A stretch of DNA of 64,000 nucleotides, from positions 7,673,001-7,737,000 of the forward strand of contig NZ_JAJOZB010000001.1 of the NCBI RefSeq assembly GCF_023701745.1. The letters run 5' to 3'. Below are positions 51,774-63,011 of the stretch, one piece after another (position 1 is the stretch's first letter; every line of letters starts with the position of its first letter). The notes below the pieces were generated by a model that was not told where the DNA came from, made no database searches, and saw only the letters and a program-made list of their open reading frames with translations. The translations under genes and the position numbers were made by a program. Source of the DNA: Streptomyces sp. RKAG293. GTDB taxonomy: Bacteria; Actinomycetota; Actinomycetes; Streptomycetales; Streptomycetaceae.

Positions 51774-52265
51774 ATGTCCACCACACACTCCATTCTCGAC
51801 CGGCTCACCACCGCACACCGTGACCGACTGCTGGCGTTGTCCACAGCGGTCGCCTTTCCCTCGGGCACCCGGATCTTCGACGCCGACCGGTCCGCCGAAC
51901 GTTTCTGGGTCCTGGACCGCGGCGAGGTGGCCCTGGATCTGCACGTCCCCGGGCGGCAGGCGGTCGTCGTGCAGACCGTCTCGGCGGGCGAACTCCTCGG
52001 CTGGTCCTGGCTGTTCCCGCCGTTCCGGTGGCAGCTCGGCGCACAGGCGCACACCGCCGTGCGGGCCAGGGAGTTCCCGGCGCCGGAGGTCCGTGAACTC
52101 TGTGCGGCCGATCCCGGACTGGGACACGAATTCGTCCTGCTCTGCGCCGAGGTCATCGGGGGCCGGCTGCACTCCACGCGCACCCGGCTGCTCGACCTGT
52201 ACGGCCCGTTCGGTGAGTATCGCGACAGCTCCGTATCGGTGGGCGGTCTGGAAGACGACGGCTGA
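51774..52265 (+). CDS. Cyclic-nucleotide-binding-domain protein
   Basis: 163 residues made of one cNMP-binding beta-roll (LLALSTAVAFPSGTRIFDADRSAERFWVLDRGEVALDLHVPGRQAVVVQTVSAGELLGWSWLFPP) plus a C-terminal helix. The RxA phosphate-binding motif is not obvious, and there is no HTH, so it is probably a regulatory subunit or sensor and not a Crp repressor. It precedes the phosphoketolase gene by 131 bases on the same strand, a pairing seen for hypoxia-linked carbon genes in actinobacteria. Confidence 0.8.
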   Translation: MSTTHSILDRLTTAHRDRLLALSTAVAFPSGTRIFDADRSAERFWVLDRGEVALDLHVPGRQAVVVQTVSAGELLGWSWLFPPFRWQLGAQAHTAVRAREFPAPEVRELCAADPGLGHEFVLLCAEVIGGRLHSTRTRLLDLYGPFGEYRDSSVSVGGLEDDG

Positions 52266-52396
52266 CACCGCGCTGACACCGCTGGAAGTGGGGGCCGTTC
52301 GGCCCCCCGGATGTCCCCTATCGGCCCAAGAGGCGGGGTCGCACCGCGTCGCAGGGTAGGAGCGACGCCGGTTCGGCGCTTGCGGAGGAGATGGAT

Positions 52397-54787
52397 ATGC
52401 CTGGCATCAGCTCATCGACGCACCAGGACAGTTACCTTGACGATGCCGAAGTGGCGGCGCTGGACGCGCATTGGCGGGCGGCGAACTATCTGGCCGTCGG
52501 CCAGATCTACCTGATGGCCAACCCGCTGCTCACTGAACCGCTGCTCCCGGAGCACATCAAGCCGCGGCTGCTGGGCCACTGGGGCACTTCGCCCGGTCTC
52601 AACCTCGTCCACACCCATCTCAACCGGGTGATCAAGGCGCGCGACCAGGACACGCTGTGCGTGTGGGGGCCGGGGCACGGGGGGCCGGCGGTGCTGGCGA
52701 ACACCTGGCTGGAGGGGACCTACAGCCGGACGTACCCGGACATCGGCCGGGACGCGGCGGGCATGGGCAAGCTGTTCCGGCAGTTCTCGTTCCCCGGCGG
52801 GGTCCCCAGCCATGTGGCGCCGGAGACCCCCGGATCGATCCACGAGGGTGGGGAGCTGGGCTACTCGCTCGCGCACGCCTACGGTGCCGCGCTGGACAAC
52901 CCCGGTCTGCTCGTCGCCTGCGTCATCGGTGACGGTGAGGCCGAGACGGGGCCGCTGGCCGCCTCGTGGCACTCCAACAAGTTCCTCGACCCGGTGAACG
53001 ACGGAGCGGTCCTGCCGATCCTGCATCTGAACGGCTACAAGATCGCCAACCCGACCGTCCTGGCACGGATCCCCGAGTCCGAACTCGACGACCTGATGCG
53101 CGGACTGGGCCACGAACCGATCCACGTCACCGGGGACGACCCGCTGCTCGTGCACCAGGCCATGGCCCGCGCCATGGACACCGCGCTGGACCGTATCGCG
53201 CTCATCCAGCGCACCGCCCGCGAGGAGGGCGGTGCGGAGCGCGCCCGCTGGCCGATGATCGTCCTGCGCACCCCCAAGGGCTGGACCGGTCCCGCGGAGG
53301 TCGACGGGCTTCCCGTCGAAGGCACCTGGCGCGCCCACCAGGTCCCGCTGTCCCACGTGCGCGACAACCCCGAGCACCTGCGCCAGCTGGAGGCCTGGCT
53401 GCGGTCCTACCGGCCGGCCGAGCTGTTCGACGAGCACGGCCGCCCGCGCGATCAGGTGCTGGAATGCCTGCCGGTCGACGAGCGAAGGCTCGGTGCGACT
53501 GCGCACGCCAACGGCGGTCTGCTGCTGCGGGACCTGCCGATCCCGGCGCTCGAGCGGTACGCCGTCCCCGTCGACAAACCCGGCGCGACCCTCCACGAGC
53601 CCACCCGCGTCCTGGGCGACCTGGTGGAGACGATCATGGAGGACACCGCGGAGCGCCGTGACTTCCGGCTGGTCGGCCCCGACGAGACCGCGTCCAACCG
53701 CCTGCAGAGCGTCTACCGGGCCACCGGCAAGGCATGGCAGGGCGAGACCCTGGAGGTCGACGAGGACCTGGACCGGCACGGCAGGGTCATGGAGATCCTG
53801 TCGGAACACACCTGCCAGGGCTGGCTGGAGGGCTATCTCCTGACCGGCAGGCACGGTCTGTTCTCCTGCTACGAGGCGTTCGTCCACATCGTCGACTCGA
53901 TGGTCAACCAGCACATCAAATGGCTGCGCGTCTCGCGGCGGCTGCCCTGGCGCCGCCCCATCGCGTCGCTGAACTACCTGCTCACCTCGCACGTGTGGCG
54001 GCAGGACAACAACGGCTTCTCCCACCAGGACCCCGGCTTCATCGACCACGTCCTGAACAAGAGCCCCGAGGTCGTACGGGTCTATCTGCCCCCGGACACC
54101 AACACGCTGCTGGCGGTGGCCGACCACGTGCTGCGCAGCCGGGACTACGTCAACGTCGTCGTCGCCGGCAAGCAGCCCTGTTTCGACTGGCTCACCCTGG
54201 ACCAGGCCCGCGCGCACTGCGCCCGCGGCGCCGGCGTCTGGGAATGGGCCGGCACGGAGGACGGCGCCGGCGAGCCCGATGTGGTGCTGGCCTGCGCCGG
54301 CGACGTGCCCACCATGGAAGTCCTGGCCGCCGCGCAGCTGCTGCGCACACACCTGCCGGAGCTGAGGGTGCGGGTCGTGAACGTGGTCGACCTGGCCCGG
54401 CTGCTGCCGAAGGAGGAACACCCGCACGGGATGCACGACGCCGAGTACGACGCCCTGTTCACCCGCGACCGGCCGGTCGTCTTCGCCTACCACGGCTACC
54501 CGTGGCTCATCCACCGGCTGGCCTACCGCCGCGCCGGGCACGCGAACCTGCACGTGCGCGGCTACAAGGAGGAGGGCACCACCACCACGCCCTTCGACAT
54601 GGTGGTCCGCAACGACCTCGACCGCTACCGCCTGGTCATGGACGTCATCGACCGCGTCCCCGGCCTCGCCGTCCGCGCCGCCACCGTCCGCCAGGACATG
54701 GAGGACGTCCGACTGCGCCACCACGCCTGGATCCGCGAACACGGGGTGGACCTGCCCGAGGTCGCGGACTGGACCTGGAACGGCTGA
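52397..54787 (+). CDS. xfp: Phosphoketolase (xylulose-5-P/fructose-6-P)
   Basis: 796 residues, full length. N-terminal TPP domain with VIGDGEAETGPLA and HLNGYKIANP; the middle domain carries GPDETASNR; C-terminal transketolase-like half with NFFSHQDPGFIDHV-like and NVVDLARLLP. It cleaves xylulose-5-phosphate and/or fructose-6-phosphate to acetyl phosphate and an aldose phosphate. ATG 52397 is preferred over ATG 52391 because GGAGGAG is adjacent to the latter and correctly spaced for the former. A 13-bp tandem repeat follows the stop codon. Confidence 0.96.
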   Translation: MPGISSSTHQDSYLDDAEVAALDAHWRAANYLAVGQIYLMANPLLTEPLLPEHIKPRLLGHWGTSPGLNLVHTHLNRVIKARDQDTLCVWGPGHGGPAVLANTWLEGTYSRTYPDIGRDAAGMGKLFRQFSFPGGVPSHVAPETPGSIHEGGELGYSLAHAYGAALDNPGLLVACVIGDGEAETGPLAASWHSNKFLDPVNDGAVLPILHLNGYKIANPTVLARIPESELDDLMRGLGHEPIHVTGDDPLLVHQAMARAMDTALDRIALIQRTAREEGGAERARWPMIVLRTPKGWTGPAEVDGLPVEGTWRAHQVPLSHVRDNPEHLRQLEAWLRSYRPAELFDEHGRPRDQVLECLPVDERRLGATAHANGGLLLRDLPIPALERYAVPVDKPGATLHEPTRVLGDLVETIMEDTAERRDFRLVGPDETASNRLQSVYRATGKAWQGETLEVDEDLDRHGRVMEILSEHTCQGWLEGYLLTGRHGLFSCYEAFVHIVDSMVNQHIKWLRVSRRLPWRRPIASLNYLLTSHVWRQDNNGFSHQDPGFIDHVLNKSPEVVRVYLPPDTNTLLAVADHVLRSRDYVNVVVAGKQPCFDWLTLDQARAHCARGAGVWEWAGTEDGAGEPDVVLACAGDVPTMEVLAAAQLLRTHLPELRVRVVNVVDLARLLPKEEHPHGMHDAEYDALFTRDRPVVFAYHGYPWLIHRLAYRRAGHANLHVRGYKEEGTTTTPFDMVVRNDLDRYRLVMDVIDRVPGLAVRAATVRQDMEDVRLRHHAWIREHGVDLPEVADWTWNG

Positions 54788-54799
54788 AACCGGCCACCC

Positions 54800-54864
54800 G
54801 GAACGCGCACCCGGAACGGGCACAGGGAACGGGCACACGGAACGCCCACATGGAACGTCCGCGC
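54800..54864. repeat. Five 13-bp tandem repeats between xfp and the geosmin synthase gene
   Basis: GGAACGxGCACxx-type units start at 54800, 54813, 54826, 54839 and 54852, exact 13-base period with base changes mostly at the unit's end. No gene lies within; the block starts 13 bases after the xfp stop codon. Confidence 0.85.
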
Positions 54865-55015
54865 GGTTCCATCTGCAGAACCGGCCGCGCGGGCGGGGTG
54901 TTTTGGCGGAACGTCATACTTTCGTGTGAGACGACGCGGTACTCCGTATGGCCACCGGCCACTTGGGCATGACTGGGCCTGACCAACTGGCGCGCAAAAT
55001 TGGAGGGGCGGCCCA

Positions 55016-57328
55016 GTGACTCAGCCGTTTGACCTGCCCGAGTTCTACATGCCGTACCCGGCCCGGCTCAACCCGCATCTGGAAGCGGCCCGTGAGCAGT
55101 CCAGGGTGTGGGCCCGGGGAATGGGCATGTTGGAGGGTTCAGGGATCTGGGAGCAGAAGGACCTCGACGCCCACGACTACGCCCTGCTGTGCTCGTACAC
55201 CCACCCGGACTGTGACGCCGACGTGTTGTCGCTGGTCACCGACTGGTACGTGTGGGTGTTCTTCTTCGACGACCACTTCCTGGAGCTCTACAAACGGACA
55301 CCGGACCGGGAGGGCGGCAAGGAGTATCTCGACCGGCTGCCGGCGTTCATGCCGATGGATCTGGCGGACGGCTTCCCGGAGCCGCAGAACCCGGTGGAGG
55401 CCGGGCTCGCCGATCTGTGGGCGCGCACCGTGCCGAGCATGTCGTACGCCTGGCGCGAGCGCTTCGCGGAGTCGACCCGCAACCTCCTCAACGAGTCCCT
55501 GTGGGAACTCGCCAACATCGACACGGGGCGGATCGCCAACCCCGTCGAGTACATCGAGATGCGGCGGAAGGTGGGCGGGGCGCCCTGGTCCGCAGGGATC
55601 ATCGAGTTCGCGGCGAACGCCGAGCTCCCGGTCCCGGTCGCGGGGACCCGTCCGCTGCGCGTCCTCACCGACGCCTTCTCGGACGGCGTCCACCTGCGGA
55701 ACGACCTCTTCTCATATCAGCGGGAGGTGGAGGAGGAGGGCGAACTCAGCAACGGCGTGCTGGTGTTGGAGACGTTCCTGGGCTGCACGACCCAGGAGGC
55801 CGCCGAGGCCGTCAACGACCTGCTCACCTCACGGCTGCAGCAGTTCGAGAACTCCGCGCTGACCGAAGTCCCCTTGCTCTGCGTCGAGAAGGGCCTGGAT
55901 CCGGCGCAGTGCGCGGCCGTCGCCGCGTACGTGAAGGGGCTGCAGGACTGGCAGTCCGGCGGCCACGAGTGGCATCTGCGCTCCAGCCGCTATATGAACG
56001 AAGGCGCGGTCACCACCCCGAACGCCCTGTTCGGGGGAGCCGTCGGCCTGTCGGTCCTGGACATCAAGTCGCTTTTCGGCCGGCCTGCCAAGGCCCGGCT
56101 GCGGAGTCACAGCAACGTGCCGCGCCGGCATGTCGGCCCTTCTCAACTGCCGGACTTCGAGCTGCCGTTCACGTTGGCGGTCAGTCCCCACCTCGATCAC
56201 GCGCGGAAGGAATCCATCGCCTGGGCCGGGCGGATGGGCCTGCTCGCCGACATCTGGGACGAGGACAAGCTCGCCGGCTACGACTTCGCCCTCTGCTCGG
56301 CCGGCCTCGATCCGGACGCCACGCGGGAGGAGCTGGAGCTCAGCGCGGAGTGGCTGACGTGGGGGACCTACGGCGACGACCTGTATCCGCTCGCCTTCGG
56401 CCGTACCCACGACCTCGCCGGCGCGAAACTGTGCACCGACCGTCTCAAGGCCTGTATGACCGTTGAGGAACCGGCCGTCGGTGCCGCCCTGGCGGTCACC
56501 CCGATGGAACGCGGCCTCGCGGACCTGTGGGGCCGCACCGTCGTGCCCATGGACATGGACCAGCGCCGGGCCTTTCAGCGCACCATCGAGGTCATGCTGG
56601 ACAGCTGGCTGTGGGAACTCCACAACCAGCACCAGAACCGCATCCCCGACCCCATCGACTATCTGGAGATGCGCCGGTTCACCTTCGGCTCCGACCTCAC
56701 CATGAGTCTGAGCCGGATGCGGCACGGCAAGAAGCTGCCGCCGGGCATCTATGAGAGCGGCACGCTGCGCGCGATCGAGAACGCGGTCTCCGACTACGGA
56801 TTCCTGATCAACGACGTCTTCTCGTACCAGAAGGAGATCCAGTACGAGGGAGAGATCCACAACCTCATCCTCGTCGTCGAGAACTTCTTCGACTGCGACT
56901 ATCCGACCGCACTGAAGATCGTCGCGGATCTGATGTCGTCCCGGCTCGCCCAGTTCCAGCACGCGATGGAGCACGAACTTCCGGTGCTCTACGACGACTT
57001 CGACCTGGACGCCGAGGGCCGGGCGACGATGGACGCGTACATGAAGGAACTGCAGGACTGGCTCGTCGGCATCCTCAACTGGCACCGGGGCGTACGCCGC
57101 TACTACGACGCCGACCTGCCGACCACCCTGCCTTACGGCGGCGTCCCGCACACACCCACGCCCCGGACCGCCCTCCCGTCCGAGCCCCTGGCACTCCCGT
57201 CCCTGCCCTCTCCGGAAGGGCACGTCTGGGCCGCCCCGGGTGGCCTGGGCACCTCAGCCGCCCGCGCCTTCTTCCCGTCGCCCGCGGAGCAGGCCCACGA
57301 CCGCGGCGCCCGACGCGGCGCCGTCTGA
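55016..57328 (+). CDS. geoA: Germacradienol/geosmin synthase
   Basis: 770 residues with two complete class I terpene synthase domains. N-terminal: aspartate-rich DDHFLE (about residue 84) and NDLFSYQREVEEEGE (about 230), which make germacradienol from farnesyl diphosphate. C-terminal: the equivalent aspartate site is GDDLYPL (about 450) and NDVFSYQKEIQYEGE (about 600), which convert germacradienol to geosmin. The last 50 residues are a Pro/Ala-rich extension. GTG 55016 has GGAGGGG eight bases upstream. Single gene as usual in Streptomyces; product gives the earthy odour. Confidence 0.97.
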   Translation: MTQPFDLPEFYMPYPARLNPHLEAAREQSRVWARGMGMLEGSGIWEQKDLDAHDYALLCSYTHPDCDADVLSLVTDWYVWVFFFDDHFLELYKRTPDREGGKEYLDRLPAFMPMDLADGFPEPQNPVEAGLADLWARTVPSMSYAWRERFAESTRNLLNESLWELANIDTGRIANPVEYIEMRRKVGGAPWSAGIIEFAANAELPVPVAGTRPLRVLTDAFSDGVHLRNDLFSYQREVEEEGELSNGVLVLETFLGCTTQEAAEAVNDLLTSRLQQFENSALTEVPLLCVEKGLDPAQCAAVAAYVKGLQDWQSGGHEWHLRSSRYMNEGAVTTPNALFGGAVGLSVLDIKSLFGRPAKARLRSHSNVPRRHVGPSQLPDFELPFTLAVSPHLDHARKESIAWAGRMGLLADIWDEDKLAGYDFALCSAGLDPDATREELELSAEWLTWGTYGDDLYPLAFGRTHDLAGAKLCTDRLKACMTVEEPAVGAALAVTPMERGLADLWGRTVVPMDMDQRRAFQRTIEVMLDSWLWELHNQHQNRIPDPIDYLEMRRFTFGSDLTMSLSRMRHGKKLPPGIYESGTLRAIENAVSDYGFLINDVFSYQKEIQYEGEIHNLILVVENFFDCDYPTALKIVADLMSSRLAQFQHAMEHELPVLYDDFDLDAEGRATMDAYMKELQDWLVGILNWHRGVRRYYDADLPTTLPYGGVPHTPTPRTALPSEPLALPSLPSPEGHVWAAPGGLGTSAARAFFPSPAEQAHDRGARRGAV

Positions 57329-57369
57329 GGCACCGTCAGAGGCGCAGTCTGAGACGCCGCACGGTTTCA

Positions 57370-57402
57370 GGGCCGCTCCTCGGCAGTGTCGAGGAGCGGC
57401 CC
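57370..57402 (+). terminator. Hairpin after the geosmin synthase gene
   Basis: GGGCCGCTCCTCG pairs with CGAGGAGCGGCCC (13 bp perfect) around GCAGTGT, 41 bases after the stop codon. Confidence 0.75.
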
Positions 57403-57621
57403 CGCGCGGTAGAGCGTCATGCCAGGCGCCGTCCCCGGCGGCAGCGTGCTGTCGCTGCCCATCCGAACTCTCAACCCGAATCCCCGGCCGCGGATTCCCG
57501 TTCCGGATGTGATGATCACCGCACCTCTCCCGGCTTCCCGGCTCGCTGGCCGGGACCTCATAATCCGATCTCCGCAGTGCTGCCGGGACCACCGGACGAA
57601 GATCGATGGAGAGGGCCGCCC

Positions 57622-58524
57622 TTGCCCGCACGGACGATCACCGCCGGGGCCGCAGGTACTTGGAAGCTCGGTGACCTGACGGTCAACCGGATCGGACTCG
57701 GCGCGATGCGCCTGACCGGGAGTGCCGCGTTCGACCTCGGGACGCCGAGCGACCGGGACCGGTCGATCACGGTGCTGCGCCGGGCGATCGAGCTCGGTGT
57801 GAACCACATCGACACCGCCGCGTTCTACTTCTCGTCGCTGCGCTCCGCCAATGAGCTGATCAATCGGGCGCTCGCCCCGTACCCGGACGATCTGGTCATC
57901 GTCACGAAGGTCGGTCCGAGCCGGGACGCGTCGGGCGCGTGGCTGCCCTGGCCCACGCCGGATCAGTTGCGGGGCCAGGTGGAGGAGAATCTGCGTCAGC
58001 TCGGACGGGACCACCTCGACGTGGTGAATCTGCGGATGAACGCACCCGGCCCGATCGCCGAGCACTTCGGGGCGCTGGCCGAGCTCCGCGACGCCGGTCT
58101 CATCCGTCATCTGGGCCTGTCGAACGTCCGCGCCGAACATCTCGCCGAGGCCCAGGCCGTCGCACCCGTCGTCTGCGTCCAGAACCGCTACGGCATCGAC
58201 GCGCGGCGCCCGGGCGCCGACGAATTCCTGAACCTCTGCGGAGAGCAGGGGATCGCGTTCGTGCCGTTCTTCGCCATCGCCGGTGAAGGGCGCGAGTCGG
58301 GCGCGACCGGTGCGGAGAACGCCAAGGTACGTGTCATCGCCGACGCGCACGGCGGGTCGCCCGCGCAGGTCCGGCTGGCCTGGACGCTCCAGCAGGGTTC
58401 GCATGTGCTGGCCATTCCCGGTACCGGCAATCCGGACCACCTCACCGCCAATGTGGCCGCCGGCGCGCTGCGTCTCACGGAGCAGGAGATGACTCTCCTC
58501 AACGCGCCCGACGCCGGCGCGTAG
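57622..58524 (+). CDS. Aldo/keto reductase
   Basis: 300 residues. AKR barrel: RIGLGAMRLTG, FDTAAFY-like NHIDTAAFYFSS (catalytic Asp and Tyr), VIVTKVG (Lys), and GLSNVRAEHLAEA, IPGTGNPDHLTANVAA. The usual GxxH catalytic His region reads LRMNAPG, so the His is replaced by Asn at the position seen as VVNLRMNAP, as in several actinobacterial AKR family members. TTG 57622 is chosen because GGAGAGGG lies about seven bases upstream. Ends at a shared terminator with the EF-G gene. Substrate unknown. Confidence 0.88.
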   Translation: MPARTITAGAAGTWKLGDLTVNRIGLGAMRLTGSAAFDLGTPSDRDRSITVLRRAIELGVNHIDTAAFYFSSLRSANELINRALAPYPDDLVIVTKVGPSRDASGAWLPWPTPDQLRGQVEENLRQLGRDHLDVVNLRMNAPGPIAEHFGALAELRDAGLIRHLGLSNVRAEHLAEAQAVAPVVCVQNRYGIDARRPGADEFLNLCGEQGIAFVPFFAIAGEGRESGATGAENAKVRVIADAHGGSPAQVRLAWTLQQGSHVLAIPGTGNPDHLTANVAAGALRLTEQEMTLLNAPDAGA

Positions 58525-58552
58525 CGGGTCCCGGTCCCGCGTGCCGGGAGCC

Positions 58553-58580
58553 GGCCCCGCTCGCGTGCGCGAGCGGGGCC
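58553..58580. terminator. Bidirectional terminator hairpin
   Basis: GGCCCCGCTCGCG pairs with CGCGAGCGGGGCC, 13 bp with a two-base loop, between convergent genes. Confidence 0.75.
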
Positions 58581-58597
58581 GACCCTGAGCCACCTGC

Positions 58598-60712
<2,115 letters not shown>

Positions 60713-60890
60713 GGCCCATGGCCTTTCGGGGTGATCCTTGGAACGGGTCGGCGCGATTCCGGACGAAGACGGCCTGCGGCTGCGGCCAGGTCGGGCCGCA
60801 CGTAACCCCCTGACGCGGCACACCGCATCGGGACGTACCCGCCCCGGCGGTTCACCACAGGGCGGGACGAGTGCGGGGTCGGCGCAGGGG

Positions 60891-61007
60891 TCAGGCGTTC
60901 GTCACGGACATCCAGTGGCAGCCGCGCAGCCGGCACTGGGGGCACGAAGACACCAGGATCACCTCGTACCGTGACTGGGGAACAACGACAGCGGTGCGGT
61001 AACGCAC
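60891..61007 (-). CDS. 38-residue Cys-rich small protein
   Basis: Encoded by GTG 61007 with GAGGGGAG about eight bases upstream, a strong site. The sequence runs VRYRTAVVVPQSRYEVILVS then SCPQCRLRGCHWMSVTNA; CPQC and GCH could hold a zinc ion. It sits 178 bases upstream of the EF-G paralogue on the same strand. No family known to me; support is the ribosome site and the metal-like motif only. Confidence 0.5.
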   Translation of the reverse strand: MRYRTAVVVPQSRYEVILVSSCPQCRLRGCHWMSVTNA

Positions 61008-61100
61008 GACCGGTCTCCCCTCACTTGTCACGGTGCGCGCCGCGATGACGAAGACGTGGCGGCGCGCGATTCGTTGCGAGTGTAGTGAACCGGGGTGCGG

Positions 61101-61184
61101 ATGGGGAACCGGATTTCGGAAGTGAGCGGCCCGGAGGCCTGGACCTGCCCGCTGTTCCTCGGCGAGACCGCCGACGAGGACTAG
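61101..61184 (+). CDS. Possible 27-residue peptide
   Basis: ATG 61101 opens a 27-codon frame beginning MGNRISEVSGPEAWTCPLFL and ending in an acidic tail. It overlaps the end of the convergent membrane-protein gene by four bases. GGGG lies six bases upstream of the ATG. Low confidence: no partner gene and no family. Confidence 0.25.
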   Translation: MGNRISEVSGPEAWTCPLFLGETADED

Positions 61185-62539
61185 GCCGTCCGTCTGAGGG
61201 CGTCGAGGACCTGATCCGCCACCTCGGGGCGGTGCTCGCGCAGGTCCAGAGTGCCGCTGGAGTTGCTGACGGCGTTGGTCACGAGCAGCTTCATCACGGC
61301 CCAGAGCGGATCGGCCTGTCCCGTCAGGGTGAACCGCTGCCCGTCGGGACCGATCACCACGGCCGGGCTGACCCCGGCGAGAAGATTGGTGCGCTCCCAG
61401 TCGATGTCGTGCGCCCTCCCGTTCGGGCTGACGCGGACGACGACGTCCTTCGTACGGTGCAGCAGGGCCAGATAGTTCATCGGCACCGTCAGCTTGCGCC
61501 GGACGTCGAAGGGGGCGCCGCCGTCCTCGGGGCGGATGCGCAGGATCGTCTTCACCACCGGGCCGTCGCTCTGGAAGGTCGTCGTGCCCCGGATCTCGAG
61601 GAACCGGGCACGGGCCAGCCGCCCGCCTCTGCGCGCCCAGCCCTTGCCGACCTGGCCGAACGCTCCCGTCTCACCGGGGAGTTCGTCGACCACCCAGGTC
61701 GGCCCCTCGCCCGGCGGGGCCGGGCGGACCCGGTCCGCCACGGTGGCGCATGCCCGCTCGGCCAGCCCCGCTATGCGTGCCGCCACCGCGGGTTCGAGCC
61801 GCTGGAGAACGACCGTGTCGACGACCAGAGCGATCCCGCCGGCAGCGCGCGAGATCTGCATCTGTTCCATCAGGAGGTCGGGACGGCCGGTCAGATCGAC
61901 GCTCCGGCCGTCGAGACCGAGCACCTTGCAGGTTCTGGCCCCGGACAGCAGGGCGCTGCGCGGCCAGTCGACGCCCCGCACCGTGCAGCTGTCCGGATCG
62001 ACGTAGACGGCGAGGCGTCCCGCGGTGACGGCGGCCAGACACAGCGGTTGTACCCGTACGTCGTCGGTGGTCTCGAAGGAGTCGATTCCGTCACCGCGCA
62101 CCAGGAGCTTCAGCCGGATCAGGGGCTTGACCTCGGTGGGGTCGACGTCGCCGACGTAGTGGACGAAGCTCGCCTCCGTGTCGGGGGTGTACGACACGAA
62201 CGTCGCTTCCAGCACATCGGCCCTGGCCAACCGGCCCTGCCGGATGCTGTCATCGGCGCGCGGCGCCCACAGGGCGAACGCATCGTCCTCGTGGTGGCCC
62301 GCGTCCTTGACGAGGTCCCCGCGGGTGATCCGCGGGAAGTCCGCCCGCGCGAGACGCTTCGCCGAGAAGGGTACGGACAGGGCACCGAGCAGCCCCAGGC
62401 CGAGGGAAGCGGCCGACAACCTCCCGTCGACTCCGGGGCCGGCGGCGGCCACGGCGATGAGGAGGACCGCCGGCACCGAGAGATTGATGAAGAGGGCGAG
62501 AACGAAGTTTCCGACGTACCGACGGGCGTAACCCGGCAT
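61181..62539 (-). CDS. Membrane protein with internal duplication
   Basis: 452 residues. Two membrane segments near the N-terminus (about 12-35, VGNFVLALFINLSVPAVLLIAVAA, and about 40-60) followed by a large soluble part that contains the same ~110-residue module twice (about 107-240 and about 320-430): each starts with RLARAxxLE and ends with xDWxRxxLLxG ... VxGxDGxxxxLTGxxDxLxxxM. No family recognised. GGAGGAGGGG precedes ATG 62539. Its role is unknown; the architecture suggests a membrane-anchored binding protein. Confidence 0.75.
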   Translation of the reverse strand: MPGYARRYVGNFVLALFINLSVPAVLLIAVAAAGPGVDGRLSAASLGLGLLGALSVPFSAKRLARADFPRITRGDLVKDAGHHEDDAFALWAPRADDSIRQGRLARADVLEATFVSYTPDTEASFVHYVGDVDPTEVKPLIRLKLLVRGDGIDSFETTDDVRVQPLCLAAVTAGRLAVYVDPDSCTVRGVDWPRSALLSGARTCKVLGLDGRSVDLTGRPDLLMEQMQISRAAGGIALVVDTVVLQRLEPAVAARIAGLAERACATVADRVRPAPPGEGPTWVVDELPGETGAFGQVGKGWARRGGRLARARFLEIRGTTTFQSDGPVVKTILRIRPEDGGAPFDVRRKLTVPMNYLALLHRTKDVVVRVSPNGRAHDIDWERTNLLAGVSPAVVIGPDGQRFTLTGQADPLWAVMKLLVTNAVSNSSGTLDLREHRPEVADQVLDALRRTA

Positions 62540-62619
62540 GGCCCCTCCTCCGTTGAACGTCTGCCCCTTGATACCACTGACGGGCGGACCTGCCACGGAG
62601 ATGTCCCGTCGAACTGTGC

Positions 62620-62844
62620 CTAGGAGCGTGCCAGTTCACGCAGCGCCATGCGCGCCGCCGGCGCCCGTCCGGTATGTGCCTCCCAGTACGGATGCGTGGA
62701 CACCTGGACGGACAGCCGGTGCAGACGGCGGCGCAGCGCCGTGGTCTGTGCGGCGGTGCTGCTACTGGTGCGGTCGGCGAGCTGGCCGTACACGGCGTAC
62801 CACTCGCGCTGTGCTTGCAGGAGGTCGTGGGGGAAGGAGTACAT
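62620..62844 (-). CDS. Small conserved Streptomyces-type hypothetical protein
   Basis: 74 residues: MYSFPHDLLQAQREWYAVYG near the start, then TTALRRRLHRLSVQVSTHPYW and a basic AARMALRELARS end. This LQAQREWY/TTALRRRL/HPYW pattern is one I recall in short hypothetical proteins of Streptomyces. No ribosome site is clear; it lies in an intergenic stretch between the membrane-protein gene and the DinB gene. Confidence 0.6.
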   Translation of the reverse strand: MYSFPHDLLQAQREWYAVYGQLADRTSSSTAAQTTALRRRLHRLSVQVSTHPYWEAHTGRAPAARMALRELARS

Positions 62845-63011
62845 CACCCGGTAATTCAAGCACGTGTTCGAATTGGAGCGCAGCGGCGACTCCGGTGATT
62901 TTTTCCGGACCGGCCCGGCCGGCGCCCCGCCGCCCGTGCTCCCGCCCACCCCGCCGGGTGGCGTGCACAATCGGAAGGGTCGGAACGTTGCCACTTTCTG
63001 AGGAGTCACGG

